In this document: positions 8,058-16,298 of the stretch, one piece after another
Layout: each line of letters begins with the position of its first letter
Position numbering within the stretch: position 1 is the first letter of the stretch
NCBI GenBank assembly: GCA_947589185.1
Contig: CANQCK010000011.1
Coordinates: forward strand, 1 to 38,440
Length of the DNA: 38,440 nucleotides
Direction: 5' to 3'
Origin: an uncultured Clostridia bacterium
GTDB taxonomy: Bacteria > Bacillota > Clostridia > Oscillospirales > Ruminococcaceae
Made by a program: the position numbers and the translations under genes
The notes under the pieces: model-generated
The model's input: the letters and a program-made list of their open reading frames with translations, nothing else
What the model was told of the DNA's origin: nothing
Databases searched by the model: none

Positions 8058-10787
8058 ATGAGTATATTAGATAAAATCTTTGGAAACTACAGCAAGAAGG
8101 AGCTTGCCCGTATCAAGCCGATAATGCAGAAGGTTTTAGATCTTGACGAGGAATATCAAAAGCTCTCCGATGCTGAATTAAAAGCAAAAACAGACGAATT
8201 TAAGAAAAGACTGGCTGACGGTCAGACTCTTGATGATATTATGTCTGAGGCATTGGCTACCGCTCGTGAAGCAGCAGACAGAGTTTTAGGCAAAAAGCCG
8301 TTCCCCGTACAGGTTCTTGGAGCAATAGTTCTGCATCAGGGAAGAATTGCCGAAATGAAAACAGGTGAAGGTAAAACTCTTGTTGCCTGCTTAGCGTCTT
8401 ATGTAAATGCACTTAACGGTAAAGGTGTTCATGTTGTAACCGTAAACGACTATCTGGCAAAATTCCAGTCGGAGGAAATGGGCAGAGTTTATAAATTCTT
8501 AGGACTTTCAATAGGAGTTATCCTGAACGGTCTTAACAACGATGAAAGACGTGCAGCTTATAATTGTGACATTACATATGGCACAAATAATGAGTTCGGT
8601 TTTGACTACCTTCGTGACAATATGGTTATCTACAAAAAGGATAAGGTTCAAAGAGGACATGCCTTTGCTATTGTCGATGAGGTCGACTCTATATTGATAG
8701 ATGAAGCGAGAACGCCTCTTATTATTTCGGGAAGAGGTGACAAGTCAACCGAGCTTTATACTTTGGCTGACAGATTTGCTAAGACCCTTAAACCTACAAT
8801 CGTTGCTGAGCTTGACGATAAGGCTGATAACGACCTTGTAGAGGGAGATTACATTGTAGATGAAAAGGCTAAGACTGCTACTATAACTAAAAAAGGTGTT
8901 AAAAAGGCAGAACAGGCGTTCAATGTTATAAACCTTATGGACGCCGAAAATATGACGCTTTTACATCACATCAATCAGGCAATAAAGGCAAACGGCGTTA
9001 TGAAAAAAGATATTGACTATGTTGTCCGTGACGGCGAGGTTATTATCGTTGACGAGTTTACCGGCCGTTTGATGATAGGACGTCGTTTCAACGACGGACT
9101 TCACCAGGCTATTGAGGCTAAAGAGGGAGTAAAGGTCGCACACGAGTCTAAGACTATTGCAACGATAACATTCCAGAACTATTTCCGTCTTTACGAAAAG
9201 CTTTCGGGTATGACGGGTACTGCTCTTACAGAAGAAAGCGAGTTTAGAGAAATTTATAAGCTTGATGTTATAGAAGTTCCTACTAATATGCCTGTTATCA
9301 GAATTGACTATTCAGATGTTGTTTACAAGACGGAGCAGGCAAAATATAATGCTGTTATAGACCAGATCATCAAATGTCACGAAAAGGGACAGCCTTGTCT
9401 GGTTGGTACGGTTTCCATTGAGAAATCTGAGCTGTTGTCAAGAATGCTAAAAAATAAGGGTATAAAGCACAATGTTCTGAACGCTAAACAGCACGAAAAG
9501 GAAGCTGAGATAGTTGCTCAGGCAGGACAGTACGGTGCTGTAACGATTGCCACTAATATGGCTGGACGTGGTACTGATATTATGCTCGGCGGTAATGCTG
9601 AGTTCTTGGCTAAGAAGGAGCTTAAAAAGCTGGGCTATGATGATGAAATAATAAACGAGGCAGTCGGCTACGGCGAGACTGATAATGAAGAGATAATCAA
9701 AGCAAGAAAAGAATACAGAGACTTTTATGATAAGTATTCCAAAGAAGTCAAAGAAAAAGCCATTGCTGTTAAAGAAGCAGGCGGACTTATGATTATCGGT
9801 ACAGAGCGTCACGAGTCGAGGCGTATAGACAATCAGTTAAGAGGACGTGCAGGACGTCAGGGAGACGAGGGAGCTTCTATATTCTACCTGTCGTTGGAGG
9901 ACGACCTTATGAGGTTGTTCGGCGGTGAGAGAATTACCCATATGATGAACACCTTAAAGGTTGAAGAGGATATGCCTATTCAAAGCAAGATGCTCTCTAA
10001 TGTAATAGAGTCATCTCAGAAAAAGGTTGAGGGAAGAAACTTCGGCATAAGAAAGAATGTCTTAAATTACGATGACGTTATGAATTCTCAGAGAGAGATC
10101 ATATACAAACAGAGGTCGCAGGTTCTTGAGGGCGACGATATTCACAACGACATCATAAAGATGATAAAGGATTTCGTTGTAAATACGGTAAATGTATATT
10201 TGGTCGAGGAAGATGTTCACGACAACTGGAACTTAGACGGACTTCGTGATTTCTTGATGGGATTGTTTACAACTGATGATGATTTCAGATACGACCCTGT
10301 TGAACTTGATAGAGTTACCAAACAGGAGATAATTGACGAGCTTACCGAAAGAGCATTGAAAAAATACGAACAGCGTGAGAAAGAGCTTACTCCCGATATT
10401 CTGCGTGAGGTTGAAAGAGTTGTTCTTCTCAAGGTCGTTGACACAAAGTGGATGGCTCATATCGACGATATGGAGGAACTCAAGAGAGGTATCGGTCTGA
10501 GGGCATACGGAAATAAAAACCCTGTTGTTGAGTATCGTATCGAAGGCTTTGATATGTTCGACGAAATGATAGCCTCAATCTGTGAGGAAACGGTTCGTAT
10601 GATGTATACTGTCAAAGTCAAGACAAATGACGAGCCTAAGAGAGAACAGGTTTTAAAGGCTAATCCGGTCAAGACTGACAATTCGCTTTCGGGTGCAAGA
10701 ACAGTCAAGAAAAAACCGGGAAGAAACGATCCGTGTCCGTGCGGAAGCGGTAAGAAGTATAAAAAGTGCTGCGGAAGAAATGAATAA
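8058..10787 (+). CDS. secA: Preprotein translocase ATPase SecA
   Basis: The motor that drives unfolded preproteins through SecYEG at the membrane. The 909-residue protein has Walker A MKTGEGKT (about residues 101-107), the [16 protein letters not shown] segment (DEAD motor 1), preprotein-binding and second motor domains ([34 protein letters not shown]), the helical scaffold/wing region, and a C-terminal zinc SEC-C motif ([15 protein letters not shown]) that binds SecB or ribosomes. [16 protein letters not shown] matches the usual SecA start; an in-frame ATG three codons earlier (8049) is less likely because it is only 2 bases past AAAGG (8042-8046). It is monocistronic. prfB or hpf, common neighbours elsewhere, are absent. 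Confidence 0.98.
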   Translation: MSILDKIFGNYSKKELARIKPIMQKVLDLDEEYQKLSDAELKAKTDEFKKRLADGQTLDDIMSEALATAREAADRVLGKKPFPVQVLGAIVLHQGRIAEMKTGEGKTLVACLASYVNALNGKGVHVVTVNDYLAKFQSEEMGRVYKFLGLSIGVILNGLNNDERRAAYNCDITYGTNNEFGFDYLRDNMVIYKKDKVQRGHAFAIVDEVDSILIDEARTPLIISGRGDKSTELYTLADRFAKTLKPTIVAELDDKADNDLVEGDYIVDEKAKTATITKKGVKKAEQAFNVINLMDAENMTLLHHINQAIKANGVMKKDIDYVVRDGEVIIVDEFTGRLMIGRRFNDGLHQAIEAKEGVKVAHESKTIATITFQNYFRLYEKLSGMTGTALTEESEFREIYKLDVIEVPTNMPVIRIDYSDVVYKTEQAKYNAVIDQIIKCHEKGQPCLVGTVSIEKSELLSRMLKNKGIKHNVLNAKQHEKEAEIVAQAGQYGAVTIATNMAGRGTDIMLGGNAEFLAKKELKKLGYDDEIINEAVGYGETDNEEIIKARKEYRDFYDKYSKEVKEKAIAVKEAGGLMIIGTERHESRRIDNQLRGRAGRQGDEGASIFYLSLEDDLMRLFGGERITHMMNTLKVEEDMPIQSKMLSNVIESSQKKVEGRNFGIRKNVLNYDDVMNSQREIIYKQRSQVLEGDDIHNDIIKMIKDFVVNTVNVYLVEEDVHDNWNLDGLRDFLMGLFTTDDDFRYDPVELDRVTKQEIIDELTERALKKYEQREKELTPDILREVERVVLLKVVDTKWMAHIDDMEELKRGIGLRAYGNKNPVVEYRIEGFDMFDEMIASICEETVRMMYTVKVKTNDEPKREQVLKANPVKTDNSLSGARTVKKKPGRNDPCPCGSGKKYKKCCGRNE

Positions 10788-10797
10788 TAATAAATAA

Positions 10798-10830
10798 CTT
10801 AAGCCCCGAGGAATTACCTTGGGGCTTAAG
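10798..10830 (+). terminator. secA terminator hairpin (left flank of repeat copy 2)
   Basis: CTTAAGCCCC/GGGGCTTAAG stem, with an inner AAGG/CCTT-like extension, 10 bases after the secA stop. It has no T-run after it. A related hairpin with a following T-rich run lies beyond the repeat at 11138-11157. Confidence 0.65.
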
Positions 10831-11132
10831 TTAGCAGAAAAAGCTGTTGTGTAATAAACCAAAAGTTTTCGGTCAAGCCTTTTTCAAAAGGCTTGCAGGT
10901 CAAGGGCGGAGCCCTGTCGCCGACCGTAGTCGGCGAAATCCTTTTACGGAGTGCGCTCCGCATAGGGGTGTAACCTAAAACTGCAAAGCAGTTTTAGCTA
11001 AAAAACAGTCCAGTGGATTGTTTTTTAAATGGGCAAATAGACGTTAGTCTATTTTTTAGCTGAAAATGCTATGCATTTTCAGGTTAAGCCCTGCAAGAGA
11101 GGGCTGCCCCAAAAAATACTTTATTTACATCT
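10831..11132 (-). repeat. Hairpin-array repeat element, copy 2 (about 302 bp, inverted)
   Basis: This fills the secA to 11171 gap. Read on the minus strand it has the same module order as copy 1: the GGGGCAGCCCTCTCTTG hairpin, the GTCC/GGAC hairpin (plus-strand 11000-11026), GCGGAGCGCACTCCG, the TCGCCGAC/GTCGGCGA hairpin (plus-strand 10917-10936), AGGGC/GCCCT and the CAAGCC/GGCTTG hairpin. It also carries three extra palindromes that copy 1 lacks: CTGAAAATGC/GCATTTTCAG, AATAGAC/GTCTATT and TAAAACTGC/GCAGTTTTA. It has no credible coding capacity. Confidence 0.8.
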
Positions 11133-11137
11133 AGAGT

Positions 11138-11157
11138 CCCAAGGAAATCCTTGAGGC
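11138..11157. terminator. Terminator hairpin, right flank of repeat copy 2
   Basis: Short stem CCCAAGG/CCTTGAGG just past the stop of the minus-strand gene at 11171. On the plus strand it is followed by CTTTAATTTTA. It resembles the secA-side hairpin at 10798-10830 in direct orientation (shared AGGAA...CCTTG.GGCT). Confidence 0.55.
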
Positions 11158-11170
11158 TTTAATTTTATCC

Positions 11171-12589
11171 TTATTTATCTTTTTTCAAAAAGTCTTCAAG
11201 ACTGGCATTGAATTCTTTAAGCTCGCTGTCTATAGTTGATGTATATTTTTCACGAAGCTGTGTCCAGGTCATTTGTGTTCCAGATTCGTCAAATTTTCTT
11301 ACTGATGAGTACAGATAAGGTATAACAGCTTCTAATGTGTCATTTGTAGCTGCGTCGTCATCTGACAGAATTGTTGAAATTCCATATCCGGGGTCAATAA
11401 GTCTGGTATATTTATCTGAAATTACATCTTCGTATGCTGTTTGGTATGCTTCCTCTGTCCAATTAGGGTTATCTACAAAGAATTTCTTTTTGGATATTTC
11501 TTTGTATTCGTCAGCTGTTGCTGCCAGCTTTGAACATTCATACCAGCACTTTATAGCGTCTTTTTTAGTAGAGCCTTTAATCCACATATAAGCACCGATA
11601 TCTAAGGTCGTATACTGTACATCTGTGTTAGGGTCTTTCGGAATCGGTACTACGCCCCATCTATCGCCTTTTTCAGGTGAGTGAGAACCTGTAGACGCCC
11701 ACGGTCCCATAGCATAGAACAGTGTATTGCTCTCAAAACATCCTTTAGCCTCACCTATCCAGGACGAGTTATCTAAGCCTTCCTTTGTGAGTTTGTATAA
11801 GAAGTCTGCTGCTCGCTCAAGATCGGGGTTTTTAATGTTATTTACGTATTTTCCTGTTTTTTCATCCTTTGTAATGATCGTTTGACCGGTTGACTGGAAA
11901 ATAAACGCATGATACCAACCGTTTATACCGTATCTTTCCTCATCGCCCTCTGCGTTTTCTTTGTATTGTTTCATAAGATCATAAAATGTATTCCAGTCCC
12001 ATTTGCCCTCTTGATAAAGCTCATAAGGGTCATCTAAACCTTCTTCTTCAATAACATTAATGTCATAGGTCATAATAGAAAGAGCACCGAATGATATAGG
12101 AGCAACATAATGTTTTCCGTTTAATGAAAATTGATCGGCTGCGTCTTTAACATCAGACCATAAAGGAGTATTAAAGTCTACAACACTGTCTACCGGCTGA
12201 TACCTCTCTTTTATAACTCCTACAGGGAAGGTCATTTTTTGTTCATACGGAAAAATGTCAGGCGGAGTGTTTGCTAGAATAAGCTCTGAAAGTTTATTAT
12301 ATTTATTAGCTGAAGCTCCGCAGCTTATGTAATTTATTTTTCCGCCCTTGTCTTCAAACATAGAAACATTAGTGTATTTTTCTCCGCTGCCGGATGACGG
12401 GTTAAGGTCGTAATATGAGCACCAGTCAAGAGTTTTTTCAGCACCCTCTGGAATGGCTGCTATTTCATCTGCTGTAGGCACTGCGACCGATTCTTTATAA
12501 GACGAATCGGAATTTTTACCGCAACCGACAATTGTAACAGACACTCCTATTGCAAGTAATGCAGCAGAAATACGTTTAAAAGTTTTCAT
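11171..12589 (-). CDS. Extracellular solute-binding lipoprotein, paralogue 1
   Basis: A 472-residue type-1 extracellular solute-binding protein, the membrane-anchored receptor of an ABC importer; the family usually binds sugars or oligosaccharides. The signal peptide ends in the lipobox VTIVGC, with the lipidated Cys at residue 23. The mature part begins with a Ser/Lys-rich linker and has the paralogue signatures DKGGKI, ANTPPDIFPY, QPVDSVVDFN, WDWNTF and GDEERYGINGW. The open frame extends to 12670, but GGAGGAT at 12595-12600 fixes the ATG at 12589. It has its own consensus promoter. It is visibly more distant from paralogues 2 and 3 than they are from each other. No permease or ATPase gene adjoins it, so its transport partner and ligand are unknown. 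Confidence 0.87.
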   Translation of the reverse strand: MKTFKRISAALLAIGVSVTIVGCGKNSDSSYKESVAVPTADEIAAIPEGAEKTLDWCSYYDLNPSSGSGEKYTNVSMFEDKGGKINYISCGASANKYNKLSELILANTPPDIFPYEQKMTFPVGVIKERYQPVDSVVDFNTPLWSDVKDAADQFSLNGKHYVAPISFGALSIMTYDINVIEEEGLDDPYELYQEGKWDWNTFYDLMKQYKENAEGDEERYGINGWYHAFIFQSTGQTIITKDEKTGKYVNNIKNPDLERAADFLYKLTKEGLDNSSWIGEAKGCFESNTLFYAMGPWASTGSHSPEKGDRWGVVPIPKDPNTDVQYTTLDIGAYMWIKGSTKKDAIKCWYECSKLAATADEYKEISKKKFFVDNPNWTEEAYQTAYEDVISDKYTRLIDPGYGISTILSDDDAATNDTLEAVIPYLYSSVRKFDESGTQMTWTQLREKYTSTIDSELKEFNASLEDFLKKDK

Positions 12590-12685
12590 ATTTATCCTCC
12601 TTATCAAATAGGCTTTCTGCATTTTTGATTTCTCGTCAGTTAATGATAATAGTGAAAATTGATTATACATTAATTTATGTTTATT

Positions 12686-12714
12686 ATTATACTATATATT
12701 ATATATATTGTCAA
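12686..12714 (-). promoter_or_regulatory. Sigma-A promoter of solute-binding paralogue 1
   Basis: On the minus strand, TTGACA (12709-12714), 17-base spacer and TATAAT (12686-12691), both boxes perfect consensus. The leader is about 90 bases. It lacks the upstream 45-base block and the TGTGA/TCACA palindrome of the other two paralogues. Confidence 0.8.
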
Positions 12715-12738
12715 ATAATTTTATAAATTCTGCATAAA

Positions 12739-12764
12739 AAGCCGAGAGGAAATCCTCTCGGCTT
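12739..12764 (-). terminator. Terminator of solute-binding paralogue 2
   Basis: Perfect 12-bp stem AAGCCGAGAGGA/TCCTCTCGGCTT with a 2-base loop, followed on the minus strand by TTTTATG. Confidence 0.85.
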
Positions 12765-12785
12765 AAAACGCAATACTATTTTATA

Positions 12786-14219
12786 CTACTTGTCGTTTTT
12801 CAAAAACTCTTTGTAGCTTGCATTGAATTGCTTTAGCTCACTGTTAATAGTAGCATTATACTTTTCACGCATTTGCGACCATGTATATTGAGCACCTGTT
12901 GAATAGTCAGATAAAGTAGTTCCTTGATACATATAAGAGTTTATAGCCTGTTTTGTATCAGTGGTTGCATTTTCGTCGTCAGAAATCTGAGCCGAAATAC
13001 CTGTACCTGGATCAACTACTTGAACGAACTTATCAGAGAATACCTCTTCAAATGCCATCTGATACATTTCCTCAGACCAGTTTGGATCATTTGTAAAGAA
13101 CTTCTTTTTAGAAGCCTCTGTGTATTCGTCACTTGAGTAAGCTACTCTTAGACATTCAAGCCAGCACTTCATAGCTTCCTTCTTGGTAGAGCCGGCAACC
13201 CACATATATGTATAGCCAACAATATCAAGCTGTCTGTAATAAGCGTCTGCATTAGGATCCTTAGGAATAGGAACGCACATCCACTCATCACCTGCTTCAG
13301 GACCGTTGTTTGTTGTAGCAGCCCATCTTCCCATTGAATAGAAGAGGACGTTTGACTCAAATGCAGATTTAGCACTTCCGATCCAGCCAGGCATGATCAG
13401 ACCGTCTTTCTCTAAGTTGTAGAGATATTCGGCAGCTCTTTCAAGGTTAGGATCCTTTGAGTTATTTATGTATTCATTCTTTTTCTCATCATACTTGATG
13501 ATCGAAGTACCGGTAGTTGCAAAAATAGGCTCTGGGAACCAACCGTTTACACCGTATCTTTCCTCATCGCCGGTAGCCTTTGAAACATACTCGCTCATAA
13601 CATCTGCACAAGAATTCCAGTCCCATTCGCCTGCAAGGTACAGTTCATATGGATCTGTAAGTCCCTCGTTCTGAATAGTCTTTTTGTTATAGAACATCAG
13701 CGGCATTGTATTACCGAAAGATGCAGGTGCAATGTAGTGCTTACCGTTAACAACAAATTGTTCAGCAACTGTTTTCATACCTGACCACATTGGAGAATCA
13801 AAATCAACAATATCGTCAATTGGCTGATACATACCTTTAATAATGTTGCAAGGGTAGATCATTCTCTGACTGAATGCAACCATATCAGGCGGAGTGTCAG
13901 CAAGAATGAGTTCGGAAAGCGTAGTGTTTACTGCAAGTGGGTTAGCACGAATAAACTCAACCTTTCCTCCTTTGTCATTAAACAAAGTCATTTCTACACT
14001 TTTTTCCTTTGAGTTTTTTGTAGGATTTAAGTCAGTAAGTCCAAGATATTGAAGTGTGTTTTCCTTACCTTCAGGAATTGCTGCAATGTCCTCAGTTGAA
14101 GCAACCTTAACCTTGTCTTCATAAGAGTCATCTTTTTTAGAAGAACCTGTGCATCCTGTAACTGAAACAGTAGCTGCTAAAGCAAGCAATGCTGCAAGAA
14201 GTCTTTTTGATAACTTCAT
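12786..14219 (-). CDS. Extracellular solute-binding lipoprotein, paralogue 2
   Basis: A 477-residue solute-binding lipoprotein. The signal peptide MKLSKRLLAALLAL...VTGC puts the lipidated Cys at residue 23. It is closely similar to paralogue 3 along its whole length (for example LQYLGLTDLNPT, SVEMTLFNDKGGKVE, DPYELYLAGEWDWN, FSDKFVQVVDPGTGIS, YTWSQMREKY) and less so to paralogue 1. It resembles carbohydrate-type receptors. GGAGG lies 8-12 bases before the ATG. It has its own promoter and terminator, so it forms a separate transcription unit rather than part of a transport operon. Confidence 0.87.
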   Translation of the reverse strand: MKLSKRLLAALLALAATVSVTGCTGSSKKDDSYEDKVKVASTEDIAAIPEGKENTLQYLGLTDLNPTKNSKEKSVEMTLFNDKGGKVEFIRANPLAVNTTLSELILADTPPDMVAFSQRMIYPCNIIKGMYQPIDDIVDFDSPMWSGMKTVAEQFVVNGKHYIAPASFGNTMPLMFYNKKTIQNEGLTDPYELYLAGEWDWNSCADVMSEYVSKATGDEERYGVNGWFPEPIFATTGTSIIKYDEKKNEYINNSKDPNLERAAEYLYNLEKDGLIMPGWIGSAKSAFESNVLFYSMGRWAATTNNGPEAGDEWMCVPIPKDPNADAYYRQLDIVGYTYMWVAGSTKKEAMKCWLECLRVAYSSDEYTEASKKKFFTNDPNWSEEMYQMAFEEVFSDKFVQVVDPGTGISAQISDDENATTDTKQAINSYMYQGTTLSDYSTGAQYTWSQMREKYNATINSELKQFNASYKEFLKNDK

Positions 14220-14252
14220 AAATTAACCTCCTTATTATAAATTTTTATTTGC

Positions 14253-14266
14253 TGTGATTTCTCACA
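14253..14266 (-). promoter_or_regulatory. Palindrome TGTGA-N4-TCACA after the paralogue 2 promoter
   Basis: Minus strand TGTGAGAAATCACA, 10 bases past the -10 box, near +4 to +17. The same element stands at the same place in front of paralogue 3. It is a candidate operator or 5' RNA hairpin. Confidence 0.45.
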
Positions 14267-14276
14267 CCATATGTTA

Positions 14277-14305
14277 AATATATCATAAAAAGCCCTTATT
14301 GTCAA
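14277..14305 (-). promoter_or_regulatory. Sigma-A promoter of solute-binding paralogue 2
   Basis: Minus strand TTGACA (14300-14305), 17-base spacer, TATATT (14277-14282). It is aligned position for position with the promoter of paralogue 3. Confidence 0.75.
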
Positions 14306-14361
14306 CGAATTTTTGCTCAATTTTAACAAAAAAAGATTTATAATAGCCTCATAAAATGAAT

Positions 14362-14406
14362 TTTTGTAACATTAAACAATTTGTAACTAATTACTTAGTT
14401 GAAAAT
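14362..14406 (-). promoter_or_regulatory. Conserved 45-base block upstream of paralogue 2
   Basis: These 45 bases are identical to 16063-16107 and lie 56 bases upstream of the -35 box. They contain two direct TTTGTAAC copies 17 bases apart and the inverted repeat AACTAA-N4-TTAGTT. This may be an activator site or a remnant of recent duplication. Confidence 0.6.
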
Positions 14407-14447
14407 AACCAAAAATCTTTTAAAGGTATATTTTTATGTTATAAAAA

Positions 14448-14472
14448 AGTCGGGAAGTTAATCTTCCCGACT
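14448..14472 (-). terminator. Terminator of solute-binding paralogue 3
   Basis: Perfect stem AGTCGGGAAG/CTTCCCGACT with a 5-base loop, followed by TTTTTT on the minus strand. Confidence 0.85.
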
Positions 14473-14486
14473 AATGTTATTACGTT

Positions 14487-15926
14487 TTATTTGTTATTTT
14501 TTAAAAACTCTTTATAGCTTTTATTGAACTTTTTAAGCTCGCTGTCAATAGTAGAACTATATTTTTCACGTATCTGTGACCATGTATATTGAGCGTTTGT
14601 AGAATAGTCATATTTAGTTGTTGCCAAATACATATATTGATTTATAGCTTTTCTTTCATCATTCTGAGCAGCAGAATCATCTGAAAGCACGCTTGAGATA
14701 CCTGTACCTGGGTCAAAAATTAGACTGAATTTATCTGAGAATACCTCTTCAAATGCCATCTGATACATTTCCTCAGACCAGTTTGGTGCATTCTTGAAGA
14801 ACTTTTCTTTATTAGCTTTTTTATATTCCTCGTTTGTGTTAGCGATCTTACAGCACTCAAGCCAGCATTTCATAGCTTCTTTCTTTGTTGAGCCTGCGAT
14901 CCATAATGTGTTAGTCGGAACAGTGATGTCTAGTGCCCTGTAGTATGTGTCACTGTTAGGATCCTTTGGAATAGGAACGCACATCCAATCATCACCTGTT
15001 TCAGGAGCATTGTTTGTTACAGCAGCCCATCTTCCCAGTGAACAGAAAAGAGTATTATGTTCAAATGTTGATTTAGGATTGCCAAGCCAACCCTCCGGGT
15101 TGATCAGACCGTCTTTTTCTAAGTTGTAAAGGTAGTTAGCAGCTCTTTCAAGGTTAGGATCCTTTGAGTTGTTTACAAACTCATCATTTTTCTCATCATA
15201 CTTGATGATAGTTGTACCTGTTGATGAGAAAATGGGCTCAGGGAACCAACCCCATACACCGTATCTTTCCTCATCGCCGGTTGCATTTGAAACATACTCA
15301 GTCATGATATCTGTGCATGTGTTCCAGTCCCATTCGCCATCCAAATATAATTCATAAGGATCTGTAAGTCCTTCAGTTGCAATAACCTTTTTATCATAGA
15401 ACATAAGTGGAACTGTATCACCGAATGATGAAGGTGCAACATAATGCTTGCCAGCTATTGTAAACTGGTCAGCGATTGCCTTCATATCAGACCATATGTC
15501 TGAATTGAAATCAACAATATCATCAACTGGCTGGAAAAGGCCCTTTATAATGTTGCAAGGATAAACCATTATACCAATACCATATGAAATCATATCCGGT
15601 GGTGTATTGGCCAAAATAAGTGATGATAGTTTGCTGCTTAAATCACTATTGTTGGTTTCTATGTATTCGACCTTACCTCCTTTGTCGTTGAATAATGTCA
15701 TTTCAACACTTTTTTCTTTTGCATTAGATGTAGGATTTAAATCACTAATACCGAGATATTGAAGTGTGTTTTCTGCACCTTCTGGAATTTTAGCAATTGC
15801 ATCGGTTGAAGGAACCTTGACCTTATTTTCATAAGAATCATCTCCGCCGGAGCCGGAACAGCCTGTAACTGTAATAGCAGCCGATAAAGCCAGCAATGCT
15901 GCGAGAAATCTTTTTGTAAGCTTCAT
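14487..15926 (-). CDS. Extracellular solute-binding lipoprotein, paralogue 3
   Basis: A 479-residue solute-binding lipoprotein with lipobox VTGC (Cys23) and a short GSGGDD linker. It is very similar to paralogue 2: shared NTLQYLGISDLNPT, EMTLFNDKGGKVEYI, GLTDPYELYLDGEWDWN, TGDEERYGVWGWFPEPIF and SQIREKYSSTIDSELKKFN. This indicates a recent tandem duplication that included the promoter. Its ATG follows a GGAGG. Such receptors deliver sugars or similar ligands to an ABC permease, but none is encoded here. It may pair with a remote permease or act as a surface binding protein. Confidence 0.87.
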   Translation of the reverse strand: MKLTKRFLAALLALSAAITVTGCSGSGGDDSYENKVKVPSTDAIAKIPEGAENTLQYLGISDLNPTSNAKEKSVEMTLFNDKGGKVEYIETNNSDLSSKLSSLILANTPPDMISYGIGIMVYPCNIIKGLFQPVDDIVDFNSDIWSDMKAIADQFTIAGKHYVAPSSFGDTVPLMFYDKKVIATEGLTDPYELYLDGEWDWNTCTDIMTEYVSNATGDEERYGVWGWFPEPIFSSTGTTIIKYDEKNDEFVNNSKDPNLERAANYLYNLEKDGLINPEGWLGNPKSTFEHNTLFCSLGRWAAVTNNAPETGDDWMCVPIPKDPNSDTYYRALDITVPTNTLWIAGSTKKEAMKCWLECCKIANTNEEYKKANKEKFFKNAPNWSEEMYQMAFEEVFSDKFSLIFDPGTGISSVLSDDSAAQNDERKAINQYMYLATTKYDYSTNAQYTWSQIREKYSSTIDSELKKFNKSYKEFLKNNK

Positions 15927-15954
15927 AAATTAACCTCCATTTAGATTTTATTGC

Positions 15955-15968
15955 TGTGATTGCTCACA
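15955..15968 (-). promoter_or_regulatory. Palindrome TGTGA-N4-TCACA after the paralogue 3 promoter
   Basis: Minus strand TGTGAGCAATCACA, just downstream of the -10 box. It differs from the paralogue 2 copy only in the 4-base centre. It is a candidate operator or leader hairpin. Confidence 0.45.
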
Positions 15969-15978
15969 CCATATATTA

Positions 15979-16007
15979 TATATATCATAAAATGTTCAAA
16001 TTGTCAA
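15979..16007 (-). promoter_or_regulatory. Sigma-A promoter of solute-binding paralogue 3
   Basis: Minus strand TTGACA (16002-16007), 17-base spacer, TATATA (15979-15984). Confidence 0.75.
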
Positions 16008-16062
16008 TTAAGTCTTGCTTAAATTAAACAAATAATGTAAATAAATGGTCTAGCCAAAGAAA

Positions 16063-16107
16063 TTTTGTAACATTAAACAATTTGTAACTAATTACTTAGT
16101 TGAAAAT
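16063..16107 (-). promoter_or_regulatory. Conserved 45-base block upstream of paralogue 3
   Basis: Identical to 14362-14406, with two TTTGTAAC direct repeats and AACTAA-N4-TTAGTT, 55 bases upstream of the -35 box. The gap 15927-16298 therefore holds the paralogue 3 promoter module and, divergently, the copA promoter. Confidence 0.6.
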
Positions 16108-16217
16108 TAACAAAAAAGTATTGCAGTAAAATTACAAGAATATTATAAATATTTTGTTTTAAATTATATCTGTATGAATAATAGGTATATACATTGTAAT
16201 ATATTGTTTTTGAGTAT

Positions 16218-16246
16218 TTGACATCACTTTATCATAGTGATATAAT
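16218..16246 (+). promoter_or_regulatory. copA promoter with a palindrome in its spacer
   Basis: TTGACA (16218-16223), 17-base spacer, TATAAT (16241-16246). The spacer and the first -10 base contain ATCACT-N7-AGTGAT, a perfect inverted repeat that could bind a repressor. It does not match the CopY box TACANNTGTA or the C-rich CsoR site. Confidence 0.75.
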
Positions 16247-16298
16247 ATGAGTTAGCAAAAACTAATTGTTTTTAATAATTTCAGGGAGGAACCTGTTT

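Noticed and set aside
15955-15968. TGTGA/TCACA read as a CRP (cAMP receptor protein) site
   Set aside because: The spacer is 4 bases, not 6, and cAMP-CRP control is not expected in this group; kept only as an unassigned palindrome.
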